DNA of 64,000 nucleotides from Terfezia claveryi (taxonomy: Eukaryota > Ascomycota > Pezizomycetes > Pezizales > Pezizaceae), in contig WHUX01000013.1 in NCBI GenBank assembly GCA_015179025.1, forward strand, positions 434,001-498,000. The letters run 5' to 3'. Of the stretch, positions 11,781 to 23,568 are shown piece by piece. The translations under genes and the position numbers were made by a program. The notes under the pieces were generated by a model that did no database searches, was not told the DNA's origin, and worked only from the letters and a program-made list of their open reading frames with translations. Numbering within the stretch: the stretch's first letter is position 1; the number at the start of each line of letters is the position of its first letter.

Positions 11781-14280
11781 TGTTGTGTATCTAATCTAAT
11801 CTCTGTACTGTACTTGTTGTCGTGTATTGAGGTCAAAGCGCCTCGCAACGGCTGAGTGCGGGGCTACCACTGGCGTCAACTAGGTACCTAGTATTATGTA
11901 CACGACACGTTAAATAGCTATGGTTGCACAATTCATAGCAGACTAAAATTTGCGTAGTACTGTACTCTTTATTTTTTTGATACTTTAAACCTAGGCCATC
12001 TCTTTGCCTACATAGCTTCAACAGCAGATCTCGCTTAGGTGCGTAGCGGAAGTACCCGTCTTCTAAAGCCCTCGGGGAATGTCGCAACAGCTGGCTCAGA
12101 TTACCGGTAGGTGCATAGCACTAACTAGGTAGCTATGTAGGTAATACGTACTCTACATACTTATATATGTATGGTACTGTTTTGGAATGTCGTCACTAGC
12201 GGCAGCTACTTAAACACGGCCGTCAAGGCTACAGAATTCTTTCATGGGATCTTGACCGAAAGGGCACATGCACTCACACCATTAACGAGCGACTAGACTC
12301 TTCGGGACATAATTGTACCATTACGCCTTCTTGAAATTGATATGTGAGCCCTCGGGTTTCTAGGGAGACCCCACATACTTAAACTAAGTGCTGGAGCTGA
12401 ATGGCAGGCTGGATCTAAATAGCTATAGGGAGTGTTGATCTCAACCGAGTTAGTAGCCTTGTTGTGATACATATCAAGAACAGAGAGTTAATAGCCGAGG
12501 GTTCAGAAGTTTGCCTAACTGCAGCTCTTTCCAACTGTAGCATATGCAGGTGATCTGTTTCAGGTTTCAGATGATCTATGTTGAGAAGGTGGTGGCACTA
12601 ATTGGGTTAGGAACCTAGAAGCCTTCACATAGCAGAAAATTCTTTCACATCAGACAAGTCAACTACTACGTATATATGTATTTGTAGCTATCTTCTGCTG
12701 TGCCTAAAACCATTCCCATGCGCCCATTTTCCTGCTCGAGACCACCGCGGCCACAGTTAGATTGCCATTTCACAAACAGGCTCCTAGTCGGCGTCCACGG
12801 GCCACCCCAACCACGCACTAGCTCGTTGCCTACGATAAGGCCTTTTAGTGTTTTTGCAAACGAACTGGGAATTTCCACGGTATCGATCAGCGTTTCGAGG
12901 TTTGCATGAAGTTGAGTAGGCGGTAGAAGGCTGAACCGTCAAGTCTAAATTTTGGTGATAGGTTAGTCGTGCATGAAGCATTCCTCCTGCAAGTGACCAT
13001 AAGCAAGTATTCTAGGTAAATATCCTACAAAATCTGAAGATTCCTATCTCTCCCTTAGATAGCCTATGATTATAATTATCTTTGGGATCCACCCACTATT
13101 ATTAGATGTATGCTAACGCCTTCCAAAACCTACTTTTCAGCTTTAAAATATACTACATTGGATTTATAAAGCGCCGACCATCCCCCGGTTCAATGAGACA
13201 GAACGCTTGAGGTCACTTCCATAAGACGAAATGCTACGATACGAATTCGCTAGCCATGGCAGACACATATCACTTTATACAGTTATATGTTTGCTACCGA
13301 TATACGCTGCGCTCGGTTTATATTATTCATCACCTCCCGTGGAAATTGGGGTCTATGTGCTGAATTATAAGACCTTATATTCAATCAGGAGAGAGCAAGG
13401 ATATTAGGGCTTGAGTTCGAGTTAGCAATTGGGGTTGTTGGTCTTTGGTCTGTATAATCTAAGACCTAGTCATGTCCCAGTTAGTATGACTCTACGTCTT
13501 TGCGGACCTCGAAAGGCCACTGAGGTCTGACGAGGCGGAAAAAGGCAACGGGTACGGTTTTATTTCGGTATACTTGGTAGAGCTCAAGCCCTTTCCTGTT
13601 TTGAATCTAGCAGTCACTCCACTCGCTAACAACACAGGGGGTGCTCTTAGGGCGCAGGTACTTCGTTGGGAAGCTATTTCTTCTGTAGAGCATATACGCA
13701 GTTGATTCCGAGACCCTACCCTAAGGTGACAGTTCAAAGCGAACCATTCATCAACCATCGCCGTGGACCCTGATTTTATACAGCCTTCCAACACAACTCC
13801 AGCCCTATGGATAACTATACCCATGACAGATCTAGGAATATATATTTCCTATTTGAGACGCCGAAAAAAATGTGCTTGGTGCAGAGTGGTGGGCACAGGC
13901 GCAGAGCTAGGTGCAGCCTCTGGTTTTTGTGAAACAAGAAACTGCCAAATTACACCGCGAGGGAGGATCGACCCGCCTGACACGAAGCGTCAAGCAAGAA
14001 GCCCATGTTTGGGGAAGATAGAGCTCAAGAACTGAGCGGAACTCCAACCGAACCTCGCGTCGACACGCGGCGGTCCTACATCAGGAGGATTGAAGGGTCA
14101 ACATTTGGTCTTGATTATTTACAATAAATAGGTACTTATGTACCTAGCCTCCAATTCAATTCCGAATCAGTTCACTAACTAATACTGTCTATATCAACTT
14201 GAATTTGGCCACTCGAGCTCGAGTTAATCCAGAGACACTTTCTTTCTTCGCTATATCCCATCTATAATCACCCTAACGGC
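11781..14280. other. intergenic sequence
   Basis: Frames at 11833-12087, 12666-12909 and 13492-13824 are short, without recognisable domains, and several overlap on opposite strands. The last 150 bases before 14281 are the probable promoter and leader of the next gene. Confidence 0.4.
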
Positions 14281-15926
14281 ATGCCCCCAAACAAGAGACT
14301 TGGGCACGTACCCAGCGAGCCTATTTGGTCACAGGCCCTAACACAACCCGCAGCTGCAGATGACAATCACTCAGTTTTCATACCTGCACACAACTCTATT
14401 GACAATCTTGACCACGTTTTGCCGATGGGAAATCCTGTATACCTTGTTAACGCTGGTTATCCTCTAGCCCACGCTGATCGTCATGAGTTCTTCTATGCAC
14501 ATCCACAAGATCACTTTGGGTTCGACCGCAGGACCTCGGAGACAGTCATCCCTCTTCCAGCGGCTTCTAAAAACAATGGCTTTGTGATGGAGAGGCAAAG
14601 AAAGCTAAAGCCACGTCAGGAAAAAAAGCCGATTATCTGTCAGTTCCTGGGCTATGATTGCCAGTTTATGATGGCCAAAGATCATGGCATCTTCAAGAAC
14701 TTTGCTGAGTTAAAGTATGTATAATTGAATCCACCATCAACATTTTTCAAAGCCTCTAACTAATAATTATAGGGAGGATGCATTGAGGCATCTCAATGCA
14801 TTTCAGTGTGAGAAATGCGGTAAGCGGTTTGGCAAACGTTATGGCAAAGAACGCCATAGCGAAAAGAAACAAATCCCATGTACACCACCGGAAGGTGGAA
14901 ACAACCAGGCAGTTACTTGGATAACCCCAGACTTTGCGGCGGCCATCGTGGAACTGGAAGACGCCAAAAAAGAAGCCAAAGTGATGGCAGCTATAGCTAA
15001 ATGCATACAGCTCTGTGGTGAGTGTGCTCTTTATGTTACTCAATTTATCTGACATTGGAGGCCTAACCGAAGGTGCCCATTGTTATCAATGCCTAGATGG
15101 GAAACCAAGAATTCGGAACCGGGAAAAACCTCAGAGGAGATTGCCACTTCATGACAACCTGGTAGCTGGAGTTACCGATCAACCAACGGTTACCACATCT
15201 CCTGACCATAGTCAGGACCTCTTAGTGAATGATACTGTAGAGCAGCCATCGGGATACCAAGAACTCGGCACGGCAATATGCGACAGTATATATATGAATT
15301 ATGCCCCAGACGAGATGGAGCTGAATCAGAATCCTCAAGGACCACATGTGGATACAACTTTTTATCATGAATTGCTGGGCCTCACGGAGGAAGAGCCTCC
15401 AGGCCTCGCACAAGATCGCTTCGAGTTCATAGCAAACTTGGACTTCCCCAATAGGAGCGGAGAACTGTCGTCTACTACAACTTTCAGCCGTTTGCCCAAG
15501 GGTGGTAATCCTTACTATTCTCAACATTCACCAACCCAGGACCCCACGGGGTGGTATTCAAGTGCTCAACATCAGGACGCGTCGGACCACGATACTGGCG
15601 AACTGTCGTCTACTACAACTTTCAGCCGTATGCCCAAGGGTGGTAATCCTTACTATTCTCAACATCCACCAACCCAGGACCCCACGGGGTGGTATTCAAG
15701 TGCTCAACATCAGGGCGCGTCGGACCACGATACTGGCGTTGAAGACGTGGTCAACCAGAACTCAAGACCTTATCCAGTGGACTATGGCTATGGCTCTAAC
15801 TATGTTAGTTATGATGAGTAAGTACTGTTGAAGGATGACTATTAACGAGATCTGGACTATTTCAGCTTTGATGCTCGGTTGGGCAAGGGTTTCGTGCGCT
15901 TTTTTTACCGTCGGTATGGGTCATAA
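14281..15926 (+). CDS. C2H2-type zinc-finger protein, paralogue 2 (four exons, about 494 aa)
   Basis: Proposed exons are 14281-14714, 14773-15017, 15073-15817 and 15866-15926; all junctions are GT-AG and keep the frame. Intron 2 carries a CCTAAC branch-point-like motif and intron 3 ATTAAC. If intron 3 is retained the protein simply stops at 15821, so the last 20 residues are less certain. After an N-terminal region rich in polar residues, the zinc-binding segment runs across intron 1: PIICQFLGYDC ... AELK, then HLNAFQCEKCGKRFG ... RH ... IPC. A short Glu/Lys/Ala-rich helix follows, then a low-complexity tail with a 46-residue tandem duplication. Family, layout and intron 1 position match the gene at 18.5 kb. 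A role as a nuclear regulator is inferred from the fingers only. Confidence 0.8.
15462..15737. repeat. 138-bp in-frame tandem duplication
   Basis: Units 15462-15599 and 15600-15737 are nearly identical and encode the same 46-residue segment (starting GELSSTTTFSR) twice in the C-terminal tail of the zinc-finger protein. The few differences indicate a recent duplication. Confidence 0.95.
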
Positions 15927-17589
15927 AAGTATACCATGAGAGGAATCCAGTTGTATTGAATTGGCAAACGGGCTTTTTTTTCATTTTTTTTTTTTTGCAA
16001 TTTTGATGGTTTGGATTGCAGGCATATGGCACACTTTGCGGTGGGAATTGGGCATTCGAGCATCGGCGTGGGTTGTTCGAGAGATACATTAAATGTATTA
16101 CCTATTGAAGATTTTTTTTTTGGTGACTATATTCTTCATACCCTTCAATACATAGGATGTAGCTACAGCATAAACAAAAAGACTAAGGTCTTTGTATTGT
16201 CAATTTCCCTCTTTTACTACAGTTTTTTTTTCTGCAAATTAAGTCTATCCGCATACCACACCTTTTTTTATTTGCTTTTTCTCAGTTTTTATTTAGATAG
16301 AATTACATTATAGCTAGAGTTTAGGTCCGTTTTCCCTAATGATGCCATTTGTAGTTTCAGGGTAATCCTGAATTCTCATAGTTGAACATCAAATTACATA
16401 CGAAATTCTAGCATTAGGTCTATAGAAATCAAGCCATAGTAAACGGGAGCGGCTAACTAGCCTTAGTGTATGTTTGCTGCTGAACTCTCACACGATTGCT
16501 GGCAATGTGCTCAATTGAAAGCTATATTTGCGGCGACATTCCTTAGGTAATTATGATGTCTTACTATATATATAGTATCAGCCGCATTTGTGAGGGCTGA
16601 GAAAATTTCAATCGCGCGTGTTCTCAATCTACCTTTCAATTTTTGGCTTTATGGTGCCTTGGGGATGCTCAGAAAGCTTGCGCTCAATACTAACGACAAT
16701 AATACTCCCATGGTAGCCTACGATACTCCTCTCAACCTTGCGCCTTGTTAGCATCAGGCTTCACCTCAACACTTTGGCCAGCACCTAAACCCGCGGCGAG
16801 GCTAACAACTTCACCTCAGCACTTTGTGGCCAGATCTGCAGAGGCCTAGACTCGCGAAAGGCTACCAACTTCATCTCAACACTTTGTAGCCAGATCTGCG
16901 GAAACCTAGACTCGCGAAAGGCTATCAAGCGTGATAAATATACATAAAAATAAACCTGCAGCTCATGCCTCGCATGATAGCTGTAGCTATGTAGTGGGTA
17001 TGTGAATCTTAAGTTGTTCATGAGCAGTTTTCAGCTCAATACATGTATAGGCCTTACTTAGCGGCTCTACCTAATTTGGAGGCATATAAAGGTAGAAGAG
17101 GCCTGTTTTTTGTGACGGAATGAAATTTTCGTCACCCCTCCTCCCTTTGTGTCAAATCCCAGTTTAATATTATCTGGAGATAACTTCTTTTCGAGGTCGC
17201 TGTTCAACCATGAAGCTTACCTAAAGCCACAAAGTCACACAGTCACGAGCCACAACCTCTTATGTTTCGCAACAATCCGGGCAGCATGGCCTAGTACCTC
17301 TTTAGGTACTGACAATAAAATTCTCACATCTTGATTTAGGCAGCCATTCATGACCTGTCAAAGCGTAAATACTGGCTTAAGCTCCGCCTCATGGTTATAC
17401 TTGTACGGCCTCGAAATCACAGTCTGAATTAATTCGAATTCCGGAACAGGAATTCTATTGGAACAAGCCGGCACTAGCAATAGCACCGTGTTCGGGGCAG
17501 TGTCCGAGTATGCTATTTTGCTCCGAAAGGACGAATGAAATACATGCACAGAGATGGTGTCGAGTGCCCATATATGTGCATACCATAAC
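15927..17589. other. intergenic sequence
   Basis: An AT-rich stretch with several poly-T runs (15970-16300) follows the zinc-finger gene. The rest holds the 60-bp tandem repeat at 16751-16924 and a minus-strand frame at 17358-17591 with no recognisable domain. No gene is called. Confidence 0.4.
16751..16924. repeat. 60-bp tandem repeat, about three units
   Basis: Units at 16801-16860 and 16861-16920 share a period of exactly 60 bases (core CTCGCGAAAGGCTA ... CTTCA). A more diverged copy precedes them. An open minus-strand frame across the array encodes a 20-residue repeat (core AFRESR), but a gene is doubtful. Confidence 0.85.
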
Positions 17590-17676
17590 ATGGCGGGTTG
17601 GATTCCTCATGGTCCCATTACTGGGACCGAATAGGAGTAATGAGTAACTTTTAAAAAAAAAAAATGGCGGGTTGGA
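17590..17676 (+). mobile_element. 61-bp LINE tail insertion with 13-bp target duplication
   Basis: The direct repeat ATGGCGGGTTGGA at 17590-17602 and 17664-17676 flanks only the last 61 bases of a LINE: CTCAT, then the stem-loop GGTCCC-ATTACT-GGGACC, then a short spacer and poly(A). The sequence matches the 3' end of the LINEs near 20.6, 23.6, 24.9 and 25.4 kb. It is a textbook target-primed insertion that stopped almost at once. Confidence 0.93.
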
Positions 17677-18504
17677 CCCAAAAGGCCAGGCACGCGCTAT
17701 GAATCACTAACTGCATAAGCCCTATCTGAATTCGGGCTCAGCAGATTATAACACCGCGGGGCTATGTATATCAATGTCACCAAGCATCGACTTTCCAAGC
17801 AGCCGCGGTGTGTTGCTGCCCATAGGCCCGCGCTGTTTGATTCTCTTAGGTGTTTGCCGCGGCCTAGCTCTGCGCGCCGAACATAGGTGACACACCTTCA
17901 CTCCAATAGTCTTGGGTGCGCTCTAAATGGAAAACTCGCAATTTGGAGAGTTACGGGCATCACGAGTACACATTGAATAAACGGTTTCATCTCTCTTACG
18001 ACAATATCGATTGGTCAAACGAGAAGGAAAGCAGGGGAAGAAGAATGGGGCTTATGACTCAACAAATCAGTGAATAGGTTTGAGATACCATGGAGTGGAT
18101 CTTTTTTTTTTTTTTTTTTTCCACCTATGAACATGAACATCACTGTTACCCGTACGGGACCTACCAAGACCATGGAGGGACCAGTAGTGTTGACTGGCAT
18201 GAAGTACAGTAAATATAAAAACTCTGAAGAATCACTTATTGTACTTTCTAGTTCTTTGATTCATCAGAGCTCGTACAAGAGAAGTCCCTTATTCCTAGTC
18301 TGGCTTGTTCTTTTTCCGACCTCAAAGTTATTGAGTACAGCGGCATCCTCAAAGTTCTTTAGTCTCGTTGCACACCGAGCATATGGGATTGGAAAGGAGC
18401 AACAATATCCACCTCAGCTATTCTAAGGGGCTCAATTGGAGACCACCACCAGATATTCACAAATCCCAAGTTATCGGTCAGGGAGACTTGCTTATACGAA
18501 CACA
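17677..18504. other. intergenic sequence upstream of zinc-finger paralogue 3
   Basis: It contains a poly-T run at about 18102-18120. An open frame runs in phase with the next gene from after a stop at about 18424, but it has no ATG before 18505. A frame at 18070-18426 (+) is of unknown meaning. Confidence 0.4.
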
Positions 18505-19736
18505 ATGAACAACCACTCACTACGGTCCCTCTTCGAGAATACAATGAATATTTCTCAATCCTACTCTCAACCCTCCTTATTTTCGCATGCAGAAGAGACA
18601 GAATATATGCCTACACTCATCATAGAGACCCGACGGGTCCCACCGAAGCGATTCAAAAGACTACTGGGCCCACAAGGCTTATATTCGTATGCATGCCCAC
18701 TCGACCTGGGGGACAAATGCTCTCGCTTCTTCAGAAATTGTGCTGAAGTCAAGTATGTATGAACATCCAAGTCAACGTTAATCCAAGTCAACGTTAACAA
18801 TATTTCCTGTACTTTCATAATTGTTATATATACCATTACCTCCACATTCCTCTGTCAAGTTTTTTTAAATTAATAAGTATAATCCTATGCCCCTTTATTC
18901 ACTGACCATTTCTAAAACAGAGCCCACATTTTCTGGCATTTCAATGCATTCCAATGTGAAACTTGCGGAAGGTGTTTCGGCAAGTCAGACGGTTTGAAGC
19001 GGCATGCAAAATCCACAGCCAAATGTGCGGAAGGATGTTCAAGAGCAATGCCAATACTTAGTCCTAAGGTGAAACAGCGAGTGAAAAACCTACAGAATGC
19101 CCGTGGCTATGATGCCATTGAGGATGCCATCAAAGGGTGGGTGTTAGGTACGTGCACTACTTGTCGACTATAATTGATTGTCGAAATAGTGTTAAATGAA
19201 TTAGCTTTGCCTTTCTAATTATATATTGAAGTCCAAATGCTGACACATTTTCCTACTTGGTAGACTTCAACTTGCCAGATGCAACAACACCTACATCCGC
19301 CATCTCCCTAGGGCGACGGAATTATCAGGAAGGGACTCGGAAGCCTAGTTGGAGAAAACAAAGCGCTACCGGCGTCTTGAACGTTAATCCCAACGTTACT
19401 GAGCCTCTCCTTACATCTCATATAATCAATTGTGGCCATCCTACAAGCTCTTATACGCTCATGAATGGTCTTGAGTATCAAATGCCTTACGAACAGGACA
19501 CGAATCCCTGGCAGCCGCAGCCCGCAGCTGTCTCTTTCATTAAATCAAGTTGGGGGGATGCAAATATGGCGATAGGTACCAGGCAACGACAGCCGAGCCA
19601 GATCTTACATAATGAGGATTATCCACTGAAGAATATAAATTTTGGTCGTAATGTTACAGTTAACATGTTCCAGACGATAGGTAACCACCCTTATATTCGT
19701 CAGATGCGTAATGATACGCAGTATGATAAAGACTAA
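18505..19736 (+). CDS. C2H2-type zinc-finger protein, paralogue 3 (possibly truncated by frameshift)
   Basis: Proposed exons 18505-18752, 18921-19147 and 19264-19736 give 315 aa; the start is the first ATG in frame. Intron 1 lies at the same place and phase as in paralogue 2, directly after the AE(L/V)K motif. The finger segment is YACPLDLGDKC ... AEVK, then HFNAFQCETCGRCFG ... RH ... KC, followed by a short basic linker and a polar, disordered tail. The reading frame stops at 19736, while a clearly protein-like frame continues one base out of phase to 19983, so the gene seems to carry a one-base frameshift or an unrecognised intron near its end. It lies 2.6 kb from paralogue 2 on the same strand, which fits a local duplication. 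Confidence 0.7.
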
Positions 19737-19983
19737 TGAATATTTTCCTATTGGAAATTCTGAAGACACTATTGTTACGCAAGACTGCTATGCAGGCGCA
19801 AATAAGCCAAGAAACAAAGATTATCACCCCTTGGCCCAGGCCTATGAATCAGTCAATTTGCTGCCCTATACCGGTCAAGAAGTTATACAGTACCAGACAT
19901 CATCCTCGAGGAGGCTAATGCATGTCAACGGCTCCGCAACCCCAAGGATCCTTCCCCTTCTACAGTACAGGGCTCGCCTCTAG
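19723..19983 (+). pseudogene. out-of-frame C-terminal continuation of zinc-finger paralogue 3
   Basis: This frame overlaps the end of exon 3 and reads on for about 80 residues (TNEYFPIGNSEDTIVTQD ...) with the same polar, Asn/Tyr/Gln-rich character as the preceding exon. Dropping one G from the run at about 19731 would join the two frames (DK-TNEYF). It is therefore probably the original C terminus. A sequencing error is an alternative. Confidence 0.55.
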
Positions 19984-20146
19984 CTTCTCCTGAATCCAAA
20001 TTGTAACCTTTTCAGCCTTTTATAGATTACACTAATGGGGTTTTGGGGCTACACGTTGTTGGGGAATATTTCATATGTTGTAATTGCTTTTCTGTTCTAG
20101 GTCACTTGTTTCGTTTCTAGTGTTGTCATATATTTTGGTATAAAGC

Positions 20147-21608
20147 CATGCAAGAAGAACTTCAGGTTCTGGCGGACCGGTCTGTCTGGACTGTTGTACC
20201 CTACCTACACCCAGGCATAATATAGTCAGCTGCAAATGGGTCTACCAAATTAAAGAGAGATTCTATAGGCAACATAAGCCGCTACAAGGCTCGCTTGGTA
20301 CAAGTTCACAAGTTTAGTTCGGTCTATTCTGCATTTTAGTTCACAAGTTCACAAGTTTAGTTCTTGGCTTAGTCCTTTATTCTTTACGAATTTCCTTATT
20401 TCTAGTCCTCATATTAGTTCAGTTCTTCACTACAGTTCGTCAGCCATCTTTGTAATTATTCCGCGTGGGTCTGGCCGATTAACTGGCCTTACCCTTGAAT
20501 CCACCGGGTTTCCGCGTGGCTCCTCATAGCCCCCCTATTGGGGCTGCATAGGAGTACTAAGTATTTAAAAAAAAAAAAAAAAAAAAAGGCTCGCTTGGTT
20601 GCTCAGGGTTTTTCGCAACACCTGGAATGGATTTCGATGAGAATTTGTTAGGTATGACTCTTTAAGATTAGCGCTCTCAATATCTCTAGGCTGGCCTCAA
20701 CCTGATCAGCTAGACATCAAAGAGGCTTTTCTCTATGGATCCCTAGACGAAGAGATCTATATGAAGCTTCCTCTTGGGTATGAGCAACCAGGAAAATGTG
20801 CATGCCTCCACAGATCAATATACGGCCTTAAATAGTCATATAGGCAATTGGTACTAGAGATTAACTGGATTTCTTATACCATTGGCTATGCGGCGACCTA
20901 CTTCGATCCATGTGTTCTACTTACGAAGCTACAAGTGATTATTGCTATATATATAGACAATATCACTCTTGCTGCTCTGAAAGAAATAAGCTAAGCAAGC
21001 GCTTAAGAAAGAGTTCAATCTAAGCGAACTTGGTCCTCTAAGTTTAAAGTTAGCTATTAGGCATCCGGCATACAGACTTCGTTACCCTCTCACAAAGAGC
21101 ATACATTGACCAATTACTCCTAAAATTTGGTATGCATGCAAGCAACCCAGTTTCTCTTCCCTTTGATCCAAACAAATCTAAATATTTGTTAAAGGCCCAA
21201 GAGCAAGACGACCTTGCATATGCATCCCAATATAGGCAGATCATTGGATCTCTCATGTACCTTGTGATTGGTACCAGGCCTGATCTTTTGTTAGCGGTCG
21301 GTTAAGCAACGATGTGTCTCAACCTCGACAGTAGAGGCTGAATACATAGCTCTTTCAACCTCCACAAAACAGCAAATATGGTATAGAATGCACTGGCAGA
21401 ACTCCATATTGACATTCCTGCTGCTATAAACACTGATAACAATGGATCAATTGATTTATCAAACAATCCACGTATTAGTGACAAAAGCAAGCACATAGAC
21501 GTTGCCTACCACCATGTCAGAGACTTAGTGGAAACAGGAAGAATCAATGTTCTACATGTACTAAGTAAAGAAAACTTGGCTGACATATTCACAAAGCCGC
21601 TACCGTGA
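20147..21608 (+). pseudogene. Ty1/copia pol relic (RT and RNase H end), split by a LINE tail
   Basis: In several frames the plus strand reads the copia reverse transcriptase core: WTVVPYLHPGI, KWVYQIKE, (KARLVAQGFSQ) then DFDEN, LDIKEAFLYGSLDEEIYMK, CLHRSIYGLK and IAIYIDNI, where the YVDD-type box is degraded to YIDN. The usual C-terminal ADIFTKPLP of copia polyproteins follows, then a stop at 21606-21608. Several stops and frameshifts show it is dead. The segment between 20300 and 20585 is a later insertion. The region between RT and the end is shortened. LTRs were not found. The sequence differs from the copia element at 31-44 kb, so it is another family. Confidence 0.85.
20286..20599 (+). 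mobile_element. 286-bp LINE 3' end inserted in copia relic
   Basis: The 14-base direct repeat AAGGCTCGCTTGGT at 20286-20299 and 20586-20599 encloses a LINE 3' UTR ending in the two stem-loops (CCACCGG ... CGTGG, and CCCCCTATTGGGG) and poly(A). The host sequence around it reads YKARLVAQGFSQ of the copia reverse transcriptase when the insert is removed. Its tail is almost identical to that of the LINE ending at 24,890. Confidence 0.95.
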
Positions 21609-21749
21609 CCTGAGTTCCTCTACCTAAGGAACCAAATCTCACAAGATAAGTAATACAAACCTCTCGTACAGAGCAATCAGTAATCTTTTACCTATATTTT
21701 TTTCCCCTACTGGGGTTTTTGGGTTTTAACGACACTGATTACCAGCAAG

Positions 21750-22968
21750 TATGTTCCGGGCCAGCCGCGAGAACTTAATATTCGCGAGAGGCCCGGTCCA
21801 CTCGCGAGAGGCCTGGCTCGTGGGAGGCCCGGTCCTGCCGCGAGAATGGTTTGTTTTCTCGCGGCTGGCCCGGGCCCCGCGGGAGGACACGGGAGCACAT
21901 AATTACCCAAGTAAGCAAAATTTGTGTATAGTAGATCTGATACAACGCTGAATAAAGAACGCAAGGAAATACAAAATGGGAGTAAAGTACAAAATGAGAT
22001 TAGACATTTCGCAGAAGGGCCACCAGCATGTGTAGTCAACATAAAATTTTAAACACATCAGCACTGACGAACATGAATTGTACTTGATAATAAATAAAAT
22101 ACATCAATGCTAGTGATATCATGAATTGTAGTCAATATAAAGTAAAATACATCAGCGCTTGCGAATATTGCGAATATGAATTGTACTCAACAATGAAATA
22201 TCACTATAGGAATTCTATCATAAATGTAAGTCTAGGTGGAAAATTAATACAGAATGCAGAAGACATATTTCATAAACTAAGTGCAGTACGGCGAGCAGCT
22301 TTCAGGAGTCTGATATATTGCTGTACAATATTAGGTGCATCTAAGGAGTCTGAAATGCATTGTAGCTCACTGATTGGATATTGTCAATCCAAAAATGCCA
22401 CAACGGGACAATAGAGTCATCGGTCATCTGTACCACATGTATCTTGTCGAGGGATACCGTATATACACTAAAAATATCTCCGTTACAAAACCTCAATTGT
22501 ATGTTGCGCTTCACCATATTTTGATGAGCTTTAGTGGTATTTGAATGAACACGTTGGAGAAGGTCTTCGGAGTTGTGGAGAGGTTATGGAGCTTCTCCGT
22601 CAGACTCCGAGTCTTCAGAGTCCAGTAGAGGTTGAGAGAAATCTCTATCGGACTCTTCATTTTCCACCAGTGAGCCTACCTTAAATGGCCGGCATATGTA
22701 TCAGGTGGCAGGTTGCCAGAGTCCGCAACCCTACTTTAAGTACCCGGTGGATAGTCATGTGTCTAGTTTAGGGTAATGAGCTCACCCGATAGCCACATTA
22801 TCTAAATTATCAAAATACTGTAAAGAATCATTTTTCTCATACTCGTGGCTGGCCCGGCCATTCCGTATTCTCCCGCGGGGCCCGGTCCAGCCAGGAGATG
22901 GGTGGTCTCCTGGGGGGCCCGGTCCCCTCGCGAGTTTAATTTTCTCGCGGGGGGCCGGAACATGCCTG
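21750..22968. repeat. GC-rich inverted repeats bounding an AT-rich 1.2-kb block (candidate TIR element)
   Basis: The left end (21750-21900) and the right end (22845-22968) are GC-rich and carry the same motifs in opposite orientation: ATGTTCCGG, CCGCGAGAA, TTAA, CGCGAG and GGCCCGGTCC. The outer 40 bases of the two ends are alignable as inverted repeats at about 80% by eye. The interior is AT-rich, with a small frame (22121-22414, +) of no known family. It could be a non-autonomous DNA transposon with subterminal repeats. I could not define a target duplication. Confidence 0.5.
22015..22200. repeat. degenerate tandem repeat of about 50 bp
   Basis: Three to four diverged units share the motifs AAAATACATCAGCGCT and GAATATGAATTGTACTCAA. 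It lies inside the AT-rich block bounded by the GC-rich inverted repeats. Confidence 0.6.
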
Positions 22969-23568
22969 GGGTGCTTTTTCTTGGAATGAGAGGTTGTGCA
23001 ACAGCGAATAGACAGATGAATGGCCAGTAAAGGGACACTTCACCTGATATGGTGTCTGTAAGACAGTGCGAACGTAGAGTGCGAATGTATGAGTGAGCAC
23101 GTAGATATGTATATGAGTATATGAGACGTTCCTCCACAAGCTCAACCTCCCTAGAGACGCAATATGAGAGCTCCATAAACATGAAGGGATAATGCTAATG
23201 AATGCCGTTACAGGTAAGTATTGCTGGTAAGCAGGTATGTGCTGGAGTTGCGTGATATGATGTATGTGTATGTGTATGACATGAGTGGCATCTCACATCA
23301 TAGGACTCACGTGCTTTTCAACACTTTTTGGTATGTGATTTGCTTTCGGCACAGTTAGCACGTGCCTTGGCTTTTCCCTTGGCAAGTTTTTGCCGGAACT
23401 TGTTTAGAGCAGGTGGAAAAAACTCGTATTTCTGATGTGTACGAGAGACATTGTCGAACGTGTTTTCTACTCCCATGTTGTTGTTAGTGCAGTTGCAGTT
23501 GGCGAGAAAAACATATGCTGCATTTTTTTGCAAGCTTGAAAAGTGCTCAGCAGTATATAGTGATTTGT
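22969..23568. other. intergenic sequence between repeats
   Basis: Small overlapping frames at 22802-23182 and 23318-23533 (-) have no recognisable domain. No gene is supported. Confidence 0.4.

Noticed and set aside
22121..22414. 97-codon frame inside the AT-rich block
   Set aside because: It starts within a tandem repeat and has no known motif; most likely chance.
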